Assembly: GCA_033807775.1 (NCBI GenBank)
Contig: CM066315.1
Location: 56,698,820 to 56,762,819, forward strand
Length of the DNA stretch: 64,000 bases
Source of the DNA: Saussurea involucrata
Taxonomy: Eukaryota; Streptophyta; Magnoliopsida; Asterales; Asteraceae
Direction of reading: 5' to 3'
Shown: positions 33,939 through 46,806 of the stretch, in pieces
Layout: each line of letters starts with the position of its first letter
How positions within the stretch are numbered: the first letter of the stretch is position 1
Notes under the pieces: generated by a model
Seen by the model: only the letters and a program-made list of their open reading frames with translations
Databases searched by the model: none
Told to the model about the DNA's origin: nothing
Translations under genes and position numbers: made by a program

Positions 33939-36378
33939 TTACAAAGGAAGATTAGTTTTTTCTTGGGTACCCACTTAACCATGTAAACACGTTTGTCAGT
34001 GGAAGTAGTTGGAATGGAAGGTTCAGCGGTCTTCGTAGCATTTGAAGATTCAGCTTTGTCTTTCTTCACTTTGGTTAATTTCTTAACCTCAGTGGTAGAA
34101 TTCACCTTGACCTGATTTGCACCTGGGTTGGTCTTCTTTGCCTTGGGGGCAATCTTCACCTTAGCTATCTTTTCAGCTTTGGTGGCTGTGGGGCACTTAC
34201 TAGCAATATGATCAGTGAGTCCACAGTGATAACATTTCCTATAGCTAAAAGTAGTTCTAAGACCATTTGAATGCTGAGCTTTTAATTTTGAATTAGAAGT
34301 GCCAGCACCAAGTAAACTATTGGCTTTAGAAATGGAACGAACATTCAGTTCTTCAGATTTCTTACCAAGGACACCCACTCTGAGTCTAGGAGTAGATCGC
34401 TGAATAGATCCACGCTGAATAAATCCAGAGATCTGATTTCCAGATCCAGAGGGGTAGGTCACTGAGGCTTTAGAAGCATTCAGCTTTGGTACTAAGGTAC
34501 CCTTCTGAGGATTTTGATAAATAACAATTCCTTTACCTTTGTCTTTAGAGACAGAGGTAGATTTTGAATAAACCATTTTCTCCTTGCCTTTTGAAGAGGT
34601 AGGAGTTTCCTCAGGGATTGGTGTAAAGGACGAGGAGCACTGAGATGATGAAGTGTCAGCGACTGAGGATACGAACGTTCCAAATTTAAGCATTGAACGT
34701 TCAGTGGTTGGTTTTGGAGTATCATATTTATAACCCAGACCACGTTTATCACTCAGAGGAATCTGAGCCTTAATTATCTCAGTGATCTTTGTTGAAGAAT
34801 TACACCATCCTTCAACAGTAGCTTTTTCAGCCTCTAATGCAGCGATAGCTTCTGCTCGTTCGATTTTGACTAGCTGATTTAAATATACTTGATCTTTAAA
34901 ATCTTCTTCAATTTTAGAAAGCTTTTCTATTTGAAGATGGCAGTTTTTAAGCTTTTCAGCGAGATCAAGATTTTGGTTTTCAACCACAGTTTTGCCGTTC
35001 ATGGCTTCGTATAAACTTCTAGTCAAGAGATCGATCTTACGGAGACTATCAGCTTCATCAATATTTGCAGTTTTGGTAAAGAAAGAAGGTGATACCTGAA
35101 TAGCAGAGGTTGAAGTGGAGGGAATGTCTGAGCTTTCTTCCTCTTCAATCTTGGCCATGAGACATTGATTTGCTTCATCATCTTCAGAATCAGATGATGA
35201 TGCTTCTTCATCAGAAGCAGCCCAATCATAGTCAGCCATCAGGCCTTTTCCTTTCTTCTTAAAGCTTTTCAGCTTCGCATATTTGTCTTTCAGCTTTGAG
35301 TATTTGTCATCTTTATTCCTTGGAACAAAGGATTTCTTTGTAAAAGCTGAGGGTCTAGAAACTTTCTTAGACCTGCACTCGTTAGCAAAATGTCCTATCT
35401 TTTCGCAGTTAAAACAAGTAGCAGTAGCCTTATCAACAAAAACTGATGATTTAGGCTTGTCAGCTATGGAAAGAGGTTTGTTCTTTCTAAACATTTTCTT
35501 CTTGGCAAATCTCCTGAACTTTTTGGTTAGGAGAGCCAAGGATTCATCATCTGAAAAATCAGAATCTGATGAACTTTCAGAGTTACTCTCTAACTCAGTG
35601 ATAGTGACCGAGGGTCGCTGAGTAGAAGGTTCCTCTGAGATTAAAGCAACAGGGGTGCTTTTGGAATCTTTTACAAGATTCTTCTTAAGATGGCTTGATT
35701 GCTCATGATTCAGCAACGTGCCATATAAGGTAGCAAGGGTCATTGATCTTAGATCCTTTGACAGCTTGAGACACATGGAATAATTGTCCCAGCTTTGAGG
35801 TAAACATTCTAGAAACTTTGTCAGCACTTCAAAGTTAGAATATTCCTTACCAACAGTTTTCAGATCTATAATTAAACAATTAAAACGTTGGTAAACTTCA
35901 GAGAGAGTTTCATTCTTACCAGAAATGAAGCTTTCGTATTGTCTTACCAGGTTGATCTTTCTTGAGTCCTGGACTTCAGACGTTCCTTCATACTGAACAC
36001 ATATTGTGTCCCACATGGCTTTTGATGATTTCAGATTCATGACGGAATGGTAGACTTCGTCAGGAAGAGCCATGGATAGTATGGATCTGGCTTTTGTATC
36101 TATAGCCACTTTCTTCTTATCTTCGTCAGTCCATTGATGGATTTCTTTAGGTACCAGCCTTTCTGGAATAGCAGGTCTATTCTCAGTGCCTGGAACTGCA
36201 GCATCAAATCTTACAGGGATGAATGGACCATTCTCAATATAGTAAGGCATAGTAGGTCTACACCTTCTAAGAAGAGTGCCATCCTATTTTTCCATAAGTT
36301 GAAGTTATCTCTGGAAAATCTAGGGGGTTTTGCAAGAGAACCATTGTCTATATAATTTATGTTTGTATTGGTGGCCAT
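33884..36378 (-). pseudogene. gag: gag of element B, one-base frameshift near the N-terminus
   Basis: ATG 36378 begins MATNTNINYIDNGS. Near 36251-36257 one C is missing compared with A (GACCTACT for GACCCTACT), which shifts the frame after about 40 codons. Downstream 788 codons are open (MPYYIENGPF onward) with both zinc knuckles (CFNCEKIGHFANEC, CYHCGLTDHIASKC), acidic-serine and coiled segments, and a single copy of the unit that is duplicated in A. An extra A in the AAAAAA run removes the gag stop seen in A, so the frame runs on to overlap the pol start. Confidence 0.88.
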
Positions 36379-36444
36379 TTTCAGATAATAGCAAGGAAGA
36401 GAAATATCTTAGATTAGATCTTGTTTATGAGATTAAACAAATCT

Positions 36445-36456
36445 GCTCTGATACCA
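36445..36456 (-). other. Primer-binding site of element B
   Basis: TGGTATCAGAGC on the minus strand, two bases inside the 5' LTR. Confidence 0.92.
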
Positions 36457-36458
36457 CT

Positions 36459-37433
36459 TGTTGGTCCCGAAGGCCTATACAAGTTTGTAGAGGGGGGGGG
36501 GGGGGGGGGGTTGAATACAAACACACAGATTTTACTTTTCTAAATTGTTTATTGATAAATCATTAACAATTTACAGCTTGTTGCGGAGACAAGATTAAGG
36601 ATAAACCTAAATCTAAACAAGTTGGAACACTAAGGTTTCTTGCACTAAGAGAGATAAGGAAATTACTAATAATAACCTATCTGAGATAAGAGATTTGAAC
36701 TTGTCCAGAGTTAGCAAGTTACTTCAAATGAAGTGAGTTCATCTCTTTATATACTGCATGCATTTAATGCAAGTCGGTATATACTTTACACGTGTCATCA
36801 GCTGGTTGGTTGCATGTCATTGACTTTTGATGACAACCTTAGTAGCCGTAAGGATGAACAGTGTAGTATCAGAGTGGTTGTACGATTTCAGATTTTTGGA
36901 GGTTCTTTTCTGACATTTCGTACGGAGTCGTGCAAGGGTGGTTAAGACAAAAGTACTTTGTACGGAGGACTTCATGATCAGCTTTCGTTGATTCAGCGAT
37001 TATCATTTTCTATTCAGCGAATGATAAAGTTCAGCGATAGCTGAAGTCTTGTACTTGATACTTCACGTTGAGTGGACAAATCTGAGTCTTCGCTGATCCG
37101 CATCAGTTCATTAGGAGACTTGTCGCTGGTTCTTGAGCTTGATCTTCGACTTCAGCGTAGAACCTTTGTTGACGTGAAACTTGTCTTCAGGGATCATAAG
37201 TAAACAACTAACTTATCAGCGATCATCATAATGACTGAACAGACTCAGAGCATTAATGGTGAACAGTGTTCGCTGAATGTTTAATCTAAAGAGGGAGAGT
37301 TCCTATCAGCGGTACTGTAAGATCTTAGTACTTATCAGCGATAGTGAAACTCTGATACATATTGTTTACTTACAATTTTCACTAAGTATATAAGAGAGGG
37401 TCATTATCAAATCACTGAGGGTTTGGATCAACA
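36459..37433 (-). repeat. 5' LTR of element B
   Basis: Near-identical to the other LTR. The G run is 19 bases here against 12. It is followed by TSD GCATA at 37434-37438. Confidence 0.95.
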
Positions 37434-37751
37434 GCATACCTCCTCTACTAGAGATGGGTTATATTATCACTAAATGTTTGCAAGCATTGAGGTTGTTCTT
37501 TTATTCTTTCTCCTGCTTTAGTTGATGCCAATACAAATATCTTGTTTTTCGTCATCCATGTTTGAAAGATAAGTCCCTTCCTTGGATGATAATACTTGCA
37601 AATTCCACAATGAATGAGGATTGATACGCCTTTCTCTTGCAATTGTCCTATACTCAGTAGGTTATTGAACAAGTTTGGTACGTAGTACACATCGGTGACC
37701 GTATATGTGTTCCCACTAATTTGCAAACGTACATCTCCTTTGCCCAATTTA
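37434..37751 (-). pseudogene. Old copia element C: GAG-pre-integrase part
   Basis: Minus-strand reading LGKGDVRLQISGNTYTVTDV, then YYVPNLFNNLLSIGQLQEKG and a damaged 'THL**RYAHLND' at the junction with the left part. These are the residues between protease and integrase of a Tnt1-like pol. The protease and gag are missing, and fragment C ends abruptly against the truncated LTR of element D. Confidence 0.8.
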
Positions 37752-39904
37752 AGTATTTTAATAAGAATTGGGATGTTTTCGTATTTGTTGTAACCTTGGG
37801 ATTTTATGGAAGTTTTATAATCCAATTTAAGGTTGAAATGCAAAAGATGAAAGTTTAGTGTAACTTTTGGAAAGAATTAAACTTAGAGGTATGTTTGGTT
37901 ATTTCCTAAATGTGTGTGTGGATAAAGGCTGAGGATGAGAAATTATCTCATTCATGTCTGTTTGAGTCGGCAACAAAGAGAAAAGACAGAGAGAAAGAAG
38001 GAGAACAGAAGAAATCGAGAAATTGATTTCATTCGGTAAGAATCGATTGTAATATTGGAGAAATTCGATTTAGATGTCAGTTTATGAATGAATCTGTACC
38101 TTGGGTTTGAATTGCAGAATCATATTCAAAAGATTGAAGTTCTTGTTTGTGCAGAAGTCGGTTTCACAGCATAAGGTGAGTTCATTCGATTCTTTGTACA
38201 AATCAGTGTTTTTAAGTTATATTAACCTTGGTATATTTGTATGAACTGATTGAGGATTGATTAGAATGAGTAGATTTAACTGATTTCATGTTTTAAATCG
38301 ATTTGAGGACTTGTTGAACGGACAGTACGCAAAACCTTGAAAGTCCCGGTAGTGGAATGTCCCGGTAGTGGCAAGTCCCGGTAGTGGAATGTCCCGGTAA
38401 TGCAAGTCCCGGTAGTGGAATGTCCCGGTAGTGGAATGTCCCAGTAGAGGCAAGTCCCGGTAGAGATGAGTCCCGGTACAGCATATCGGGAGTTGAGTAA
38501 AGAAACCAGTATATCTAAATGGTATCAAAATTAGATATGGCTCAAGGATCTGATAAGTTAAGTATCTAGAGGCCTTGAATTATATGTATCTTTCCTGATG
38601 TAATGAAATGTGCATTTATGTAAATCGTGGAAATATGCGATTTAGGAATTGTGATGGGAATTATATAGCTTGAACATACATACCCTTGAAAAGTAGTATG
38701 TTAGGTTTATAGACTGCGCTAGTCGATACTAGGCAGGAATATAATGTTATATTAAATAAGATTTATATGTGATTCGCTCATACAGTTGCTATGAGGAATC
38801 TGTACGATACATATATATATATATATATATATGATTTGCTCATACTGAATGATATGAGGAATCTACGAGGTATAAATATAATTCGCTTATACGGTTGCTA
38901 TGAGGAATTTATATTGAGTAAATACCTATATGAGTACAATTAGGTGATATGGATCCATAGGCACTAAAGTTTGGTAATCACATGGAATAGGCGTGTGGTA
39001 TTACTCGTTTAATCGTTATTCCAGTGTGTGTGGCAAATCATGGAATAAGCGTGTGGTATTAATCGTTATTCCTGATTTCTAAGGAAGAGAGTGAGATTGA
39101 CATAAGTGCTTGTGATCTCTGCTTCCTTACCGATAAATGGGCGTGTGTAATCGCGATTTATTGGTGGAGAGCATTGATCTAGAGTCTGTGAAGATTCGTA
39201 GTGTGGCTCTGGGGTATGATATGCTGATGGAATTATTGTCAGTCATATTCATGAAATGTGGAAATGGGCAAGTGTGCATTGCAATTTCTGGAATGTGGAA
39301 ATAGGCAAGTGTACATTGCAATTTCTGGAATACATGTGTACGGAAATGGGCATGTGTATATTGCGATTTCTGGAATAAGAGCATTACTCTAGAATCAGTG
39401 AAGATTCATAGTGTGGCTCTGAGACATGATATGATGATGGAATGTGTGTCAGTCATATTCATGGAACTGGGTAAACATCGTGTTAACAGAATAGAGTTAT
39501 GCGTATGGTAAGAAAAGGGGAATCAGGTTTGTTATAACTTGTTTACATTGATTTTACAAATGTTATCTTGGAAACGAATGTTCTCACTAGGCGTTGGCCT
39601 AATCGTTTCAAATGATGTTTTCTTACCAGGTACCAGCTCGGGGAAGTGAAGGGTTGTGGGACGAGCGTTTTGATATAGCAGAGGTGGATGAAATTAACAA
39701 AGAAGATGTTTTGATGGATTGATAGATAACTTGATTAATTTGGTTGTAGTGACATAATTAGATTGATAGGTTATTTGAAGGATCCTGTAAAGTGAATATA
39801 CTCTTGATGGTTAATCCACTGCCTGTTTTTATAAGTTGAAGTATTTATTGTCATAACCTGTTATAACTTGAGGTTTAAATTGGCTCGGATTTTGGGGTGT
39901 TACA
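37752..39904 (+). repeat. 5' LTR of element D (truncated at its start)
   Basis: Highly similar to 43569-45699. It contains nine 16-bp GTCCCGGTAGTGGAAT-type units (about 38343-38475), a TA run near 38813-38832, and three units of about 45 bp near 39245-39380 (GGGCAAGTGTGCATTGCAAT). Short frames here are repeats, not genes. Confidence 0.85.
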
Positions 39905-42900
39905 ATAGGTATCAGAGCACTAGTTTAAGCGAACTAAGTATGCTGATGAGATACGTAGACTTAAGCTGAGATGGAGTAGGTTATGATATGTGAGATATGG
40001 GTAGAAGTGTTGAGACGGGATGGTCTTAGGGTCAACGGGAATACGTGAAATTAGTACTGTGACAATGGTAACGAGGATTCTCCGGTACGATATATTCACA
40101 ATTACAATTAGCTACTGTTATTATGAATATATTGTTACGCGAGCATGCTTATTTCTAAATTGTTACAGTGACTAACGATCGGTAAAGTACGTTTTGTATA
40201 TGTATAGGTGCATAACCATTTCTTATGATTATCCCTTTATGTTATAGTAGAACGATGGTGAATACGCCGCCAAAGTCTTTTGGAGGACAGATCGGTAAAT
40301 GATTGGGGGTTGGAAGGACAACCTGGAATTGGCAGGACTCATGAACGTTCGCCAAGGCAACCTTTAATAGGTGGATTGATATGTGTGGAGATAGAATATG
40401 AGATGATTGATCAAGATGAAAATAGTATGACATGGTTGATACTTGAATCGTGGAATGCATGTATAGCAAACGTCATAAGGCCGAGAGGGCGACCACCGGT
40501 CGGAAGTAGAGTGTCAATGATAAGTTACGTAAGTAAGGCGATTGACCTTGTTTGAGTAAGTAGCCTTCAATTGCGAGTAAAGTTTTATGCCTGGTGTTCT
40601 AGTGTGTGTTACATGAGTTTTCATGATTTCAAACCAAATGTATAAATAATAGTTTTAGTCAAGGTTGAGTTAGTATGTGCAAGTGTGTATTTAAAGAAAA
40701 GGCAATCCCATTTACGTCGCACAACGAAAATTTTGAAGTTTTTACAAAGTATTTCTTACTTTACATGAAAAGTTGAATTGTAGCAAGAAAGCGTTGGTCG
40801 GCAAAACGTTTAATAACCAACAGGAGTATTGACCTAATAAACATCAAATAAATAAGTGAGAGAACCGACTAGTTTATTTCGTGTCGGTCAAACTTTCTCG
40901 AACTCTTGTCGTACGAAGAGATTTTCATTTAGTATATTACCGTCGTAACAACACTGTTTTGGTTGAGAAAGATTGAGTTTTTCGGAAATTTATTATGCAA
41001 ACGATTCTTGAGATCGTTGTGCAGTGCATTGGGGTTATGTGAGCCCAAGTTGTTCCAAGTGGGGTTATTTAAAATGAGAAAATGTGCGAAATGATTTGTC
41101 ATGCATGAAGGCTATGAACTCGCTAGGTCGTAGAGTATTACGTTATAAGCTAAGAAAGAACTCCAAGAGTGGAGAGGTGTTGGATAAACCTTGGGAGAAA
41201 GTTTGTAGTTTTGGTAATTGTGTTCAAATGAGAGATGAACAGTGGGAGAGTCGAAAGTGGACTTTAGTGTCGGTTGTATGAGAGTCTGTACCCTTGTTCG
41301 CTGACTAGAAATACAGTTGCCGAGGGACGGTTGTGTCCGGGGGAAGAATTAGGTTCAGTTAGGGACCTTAAGGTTAAGGAAGTGTCGACATGTCAAATTT
41401 TGACTTTGAAGTCGATAATTGTGTAAGGTGTATGAGACCTTTCGTCTGTCATTGGGTGCGGTCTGGGTGCGGTCTGGGTGCGTCCCGTGTATGCCTGTGC
41501 GGACAAAAACAAAGACCGTGAGCGGTACCGGTATGCTGTTATGCAGAGGGTATGCACAAAGCATATTTTATCGTGTACGACATAGTTAAGGATTTTGAGC
41601 GATTGACGAATAAATCACTAATGAAAGAAGTTTTGATTTATTGTTGCATAAGCGAAAGTTATGTAGTTAAAGCACGTTTTTAATGTTTATTGCGGATGTG
41701 CAATTTTTATGATGTATTACGTTTTAAAAATGTGAACGTGTGGGTTGGGGGATTTTGGTAAATCCGACCATGTAAAGTTTTAAGAGTGGTAAACCTTTGT
41801 TTTGGGGCCGATGGCCAATTAAGGGATTAAAAAGGTAAAGATTTCGAGTAACAATGTATTTTGGTTTACGTAACCGTGTGAGCGACACATGTTTAACCAA
41901 ACGTTTATTTTGGCCTTAAAGGCTTGATTTATATTCAAATGAGTCTTTTGAATGTTTGTCAGTTTTAGTGACTCGAGATGGAGTCTTGGATGTGTTATAT
42001 GCTTAACTGCATTTTATTTGATTGAGTACCGGTTTAAGTGTCGGTCTTAGGTGTGAAGACTGTTTGATAATTTACGTGTTCTTAGTACCTTTGGAACTAA
42101 TGAACCTTGGCGTATTATATACATTGTGGAGTATAAAAAGAATTGCACATAAGAGTACATACAAATGCATATATGAATTGACTTCATTGGGAAAGTAGCA
42201 ATGAAGGGGTCGTAGGATTATCATGCATCGGAACGTGTATTGCATAATGATCATTAGATCCTTGAGTAGATGGCTCGGTTTTAAACTCAGTTGAGTCTTA
42301 AGAGTATTGACCCGATTTGATGAGCTCAACGTAGGCTTGGGGTTGAAATTGCATGAATGGTATTGTAATTGAAGTTTACTTGACGTGAATGCATTGGTTA
42401 TCCTTTTTGGGGTCATGTATGAATGTTAAGTCTTGAATCAGAAGTTTAAAAGTTGAAGGACCACCTTGTGGGGATGGTAAGAACAGTGAGGGATTGTACC
42501 ATGTTTTTGTTTTGGTTTGGAATCACAAGGAGCTAGTATGAACGAATAAGTTCAAGTTAAAAAAAACGTGAGTGGTAGTTCAACTAAAGTTGGGGAGGAG
42601 ATATTTAGTGAAATAAACTCGGTTTTTGGGCGAGAAAACAGGAATATAAAATGTTTTGTGTACGAGTCTATGAGAGACCTGGTCTGTGGTTAATGTTATG
42701 GGTGGAGATTGTACGAACGAATAGTGGCATGAATTGCCAAAATAGATATGTCAACTAGTATGTAATGTGAAATCAGAAAGAGGGAGTATCCGAATGGAAG
42801 TTTTCGGGGATTCCGGATGGAAAGTACTATTTGTCAATAAAGTTGATGGAGAATGTGGCTGGTAAGTTGGTGTGGTGTAGTGGAGGCAAAATCGTTAAGG

Positions 42901-43568
42901 AAGGTAAGTTGCTCCTTATGTGTGAAAGGATTGTACGAGATAGTATTAGTTAAAGATCAAGGAATGGGTAGTAACTTCGAACGGTAATGTCATTTCAAGA
43001 TAACTTGGTCGAATATTTTAAGTTAGAAATCTTGGTGAAACTATTTGGTTATGTTCGTAATGAGAAAATACTATCGGTATGTGAAAAGTTGGGAGAAAGA
43101 GACAAGTGATACTTGAAAGATAGTATTCCATGTTAACGTAGGGAAGCAATGATAGAAAGCTTTGGACTTAAGAATGTAGCCATACTACGAGTTCAATGGA
43201 GTTAACACCTTTGATATACAACCCTTTAATGCTTGGTTGCAACGTGTTTGTGTGGTGCGCTAGTGATGTGAGAAGGTGATAGCATTTTGTGTCGAAGAAA
43301 CGTGTAAGTCATGGATGCAATGATGGGTTGCCGTAGTTATTGAAGCATAATTGATGAGAAAAGTTGTTATGAGAAGGAGCGGGAATCGATTTTAGAAAAA
43401 TCTTTTGATAAATTACAATCTAAGAGGGTGATTATAGGTATAATGATATTATATCTTTGAGTTGTTAGTATGACTTTAGAGTCGGAAGAAAGTATGTGAG
43501 ATAGGTACTCTTCTTTGTTTACCTGATTTTGATTTCGGGGACGAAATTATTTTCAAGTTGGGGAGTAT
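39905..43568 (+). other. Interior of element D, no gene seen
   Basis: About 3.7 kb with the primer site at its left and the polypurine-type GTTGGGGAGTAT at its right. Stops are frequent in all frames. The longest frames (40280-40555, 42072-42416) show no retroelement motif apart from a short RPRGRPPVGS near 40480 that might be a gag relic. Confidence 0.6.
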
Positions 43569-44601
43569 TGTAACATCCCAAATTTTCGTTATTAGTATTT
43601 TAAAAAGAATTGGGATGTTTTCGTATTTGTTGTAACCTTGGGATTTTATGGAAGTTTTATAATCCAATTTAAGGTTGAAATGCAAAAGATGAAAGTTTAG
43701 TGTAACTTTTGGAGAGAATTAAACTTAGAGGTATGTTTGGTTATTTCCTAAATGTGTGTGTGGATAAAGGTTGAGGATGAGAAATTATCTCATTCATGTC
43801 TGTTTGAGTCGGCAACAAAGAGAAAAGACAGAGAGAAAGAAGGAGAACAGAAGAAATCGAGAAATTGATTTCATTCGGTAAGAATCGATTGTAATATTGG
43901 AGAAATTCGATTTAGATGTCAGTTTATGAATGAATCTGTACCTTGGGTTTGAATTGCAGAATCATATTCAAAAGATTGAAGTTCTTGTTTGTGCAGAAGT
44001 CGGTTTCACATCATAAGATGAGTTCATTCGATTCTTTGTACAAATCAGTGTTTTTAAGTTATATTAACCTTGGTATATTTGTATGAACTGACTGAGGATT
44101 GATTAGAATGAGTAGATTTAACTGATTTCATGTTTTAAATCGATTTGAGGACTTGTTGAACGGACAGTACGCAAAACCTTGAAAGTCCCGGTAGTGGAAT
44201 GTCCCGGTAGTGGAATGTCCCGGTAGAGGCAAGTCCCGGTAGAGGCAAGTCCCGGTAGAGGTGAGTCCCGGTACAGCATATCGGGAGTTGAGTAAAGAAA
44301 CCAGTATATCTAAATGGTATCAAAATTAGATATGGCTCAAGGATCTGATAAGTTAAGTATCTAGAGGCCTTGAATTATATGTATCTTTCCGGATGTAATG
44401 AAATGTGCATTTATGTAAATCGTGGAAATATGCGATTTAGGAATTGTGATGGGAATTATATAGCTTGAACATACATACCCTTGAAAAGTAGTATGTTAGG
44501 TTTATAGACTGCGCTAGTCGATACTAGGCAGGAATATAATGTTATATTAAATAAGATTTATATGTGATTCGCTCATACAGTTGCTATGAGGAATCTGTAC
44601 G

Positions 44602-44640
<39 letters not shown>

Positions 44641-45699
44641 TTGCTCATACTGAATGATATGAGGAATCTACGAGGTATAAATATAATTCGCTTATACGGT
44701 TGCTATGAGGAATTTATATTGAGTAAATACCTATATGAGTACAATTAGGTGATATGGATCCATAGGCACTAAAGTTTGGTAATCACATGGAATAGGCGTG
44801 TGGTATTACTCGTTTAATCGTTATTCCAGTGTGTGTGGCAAATCATGGAATAAGCGTGTGGTATTAATCGTTATTCCTGATTTCTAAGGAAGAGAGTGAG
44901 ATTGACATAAGTGCTTGTGATCTCTGCTTCCTTACCGATAAATGGGCGTGTGTAATCGCGATTTATTGGTGGAGAGCATTGATCTAGAGTCTGTGAAGAT
45001 TCGTAGTGTGGCTCTGGGGTATGATATGCTGATGGAATTATTGTCAGTCATATTCATGAAATGTGGAAATGGGCAAGTGTGCATTGCAATTTCTGGAATG
45101 TGGAAATGGGCAAGTGTACATTGCAATTTCTGGAATACATGTGTACGGAAATGGGCATGTGTATATTGCGATTTCTGGAATAAGAGCATTACTCTAGAAT
45201 CAGTGAAGATTCATAGTGTGGCTCTGAGACATGATATGATGATGGAATGTGTGTCAGTCATATTCATGGAACTGGGTAAACATCGTGTTAACAGAATAGA
45301 GTTATGCGTATGGTAAGAAAAGGGGAATCAGGTTTGTTATAACTTGTTTACATTGATTTTACAAATGTTATCTTGGAAACGAATGTTCTCACTAGGCGTT
45401 GGCCTAATCGTTTCAAATGATGTTTTCTTACCAGGTACCAGCTCGGGGAAGTGAAGGGTTGTGGGACGAGCGTTTTGATATAGCAGAGGTGGATGAAATT
45501 AACAAAGAAGAGGTTTTGATGGATTGATAGATAACTTGATTAATTTGGTTGTAGTGACATAATTAGATTGATAGGTTATTTGAAGGATCCTGTAAAGTGA
45601 ATATACTCTTGATGGTTAATCCACTGCCTGTTTTTATAAGTTGAAGTATTTATTGTTATAACTTGAGGTTTAAATTGGCTCGGATTTTGGGGTGTTACA
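43569..45699 (+). repeat. 3' LTR of element D
   Basis: A complete LTR from TGTAACATCCC to GGTGTTACA. It carries six 16-bp GTCCCGG units instead of nine and a longer TA run than the 5' LTR, but few other differences, so the pair is recent or has been homogenised. Confidence 0.88.
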
Positions 45700-46806
45700 G
45701 GAGATCCTTGACTCCACACACATGTACATAAAATCATTCACCATACATGTCTTACCAAAATACATAAGTTCTTAAAATCCCAAAATTTGACCTAGTTGAT
45801 CCAAACTCATACAAATACGAATATATGAAATAAAAGTTTGAGGAACTAAAATAGGACATTTTAACGTGTATGTAGTTTTATAAGTGTGTAGGATGAACTC
45901 ACCTTGCTTGGTTTTGGTAAAGAACCATAAAAACCAAGAAATCACAAACAATGGAGAGAAGAGCTTGAACTTAAACCCTAGACTTAGATTTATGGTTTTG
46001 ATGAAGAGTGAACCCTTGAAATCTAGGAGAAATCACCTTAAATGCACCATATCTTCGTATTTAACGTGAGGGAGAATAGACGAAGTGGTAACAAAAAGGT
46101 TGGTGAAGAAATAATAAAACAAGGTCTGAAAATCGGGAATTTAAGTTGTGTTGCCCTTCCCGGGCGATTGTGACACCTATTGTGCCCTATGGAACTATCG
46201 CAGGAACTATTGCCCCAAGTGTACCGAGGCTTCTTCTCCGTGTGCGATTGTTACAGTTATTGTGTACTATGGTACTATCACGAGCACTATAGCCACAAGT
46301 GTACTAAGGCCTCTTCTCCCTTGTGCTACTATGACAACTATTATGCCCCATGGAACTATCACGGGCACTATAGCCCCAAGTGTACTGGAGCTTCTTCCCC
46401 CTTCTGTGATTCAGACAATTATTGTGCACTATGGAACTATCACGGGCACTATAGCCCCAAGTGTACCGAGGCTTCTTCCCCCTTGTGTGATTGTGACAAC
46501 TATTGTGCCCTATAGAACTATCACGGACACTATAGCCCCAAGTGTACCAATGCTTCTTCCCCCTTGTACGATTGTGACAACTATTGTGTCCTATGGCACT
46601 ATTGGCCTATCATAGACACTATAGCTCTAAATGTACTGCGAGGTTTTTTTCCCCTATTTTCACCCACTTGATTCTTTTTCTTCCGAAAAAGATGATATAA
46701 AAAATAATCTAAGTTCTAGACATCAATCCAAAACTATAATAATAATAATAATAAAAGATATATAAAAGTCTTAGGATTTTGCTTACCGAAATTTTCGAGT
46801 GTTACA
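45700..46806 (-). repeat. LTR remnant E (gypsy-type) with an 81-bp array
   Basis: On the minus strand it begins TGTAACACTCGAAAATTTCG at 46806, a gypsy-type LTR start. Its other end is cut by element D at 45700. No coding region or partner LTR is visible. Confidence 0.5.
46183..46615. repeat. 81-bp tandem array, about 5.3 copies
   Basis: Unit marker CTATGGAACTATCAC recurs near 46187, 46267, 46348, 46429, 46510 and 46591. Because 81 is a multiple of three, two plus-strand frames stay open through the array (155 and 111 codons). These are by-products of periodicity and I do not call genes. Confidence 0.9.

Larger units (their letters stand above)
24685..37433 (-). mobile_element. Element B: complete Sirevirus-type Ty1/copia retrotransposon, 12.7 kb
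   Basis: A relative of A in the opposite orientation, with LTRs of 969 and 975 bp (about nine substitutions by eye), primer site, gag, pol, env-like unit and polypurine tract. Pol is fully open with all catalytic residues. Gag has one frameshift near its start, and the env-like unit has one TAG and one frameshift, so B is only a few changes from an intact copy. It splits copia fragment C. The LTR divergence looks comparable to that of A, so the two insertions may be of similar age. Confidence 0.95.
37752..45699 (+). mobile_element. Element D: gypsy-like LTR pair with non-coding interior (LARD-like)
   Basis: Two 2.1-kb LTRs flank 3.66 kb. The right LTR starts TGTAACATCCC after CGGGGACGAAATTATTTTCAAGTTGGGGAGTAT, a signature I associate with Tekay/Del chromoviruses, and both LTRs end GGTGTTACA. 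After the left LTR comes GGTATCAGAGCACTAG, a tRNA-Met-type primer site. No gag or pol domain is recognisable inside. The left LTR lacks about 25 bases at its outer end, so no TSD can be checked. It was probably mobilised in trans if it moved in this form. Confidence 0.75.

Noticed and set aside
33938..33965. Programmed -1 frameshift at AAAAAAC in element B
   Set aside because: The heptamer is not in the X-XXY-YYZ phase relative to gag, and A has only five A residues there, so an indel is the simpler reading.
40280..42416. Frames of 91 and 114 codons inside element D
   Set aside because: No retroelement motif, frequent stops nearby and no conservation that can be tested here.
46148..46615. 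Cysteine-rich secreted peptide gene
   Set aside because: The cysteine pattern comes from the 81-bp array and a second frame is equally open.
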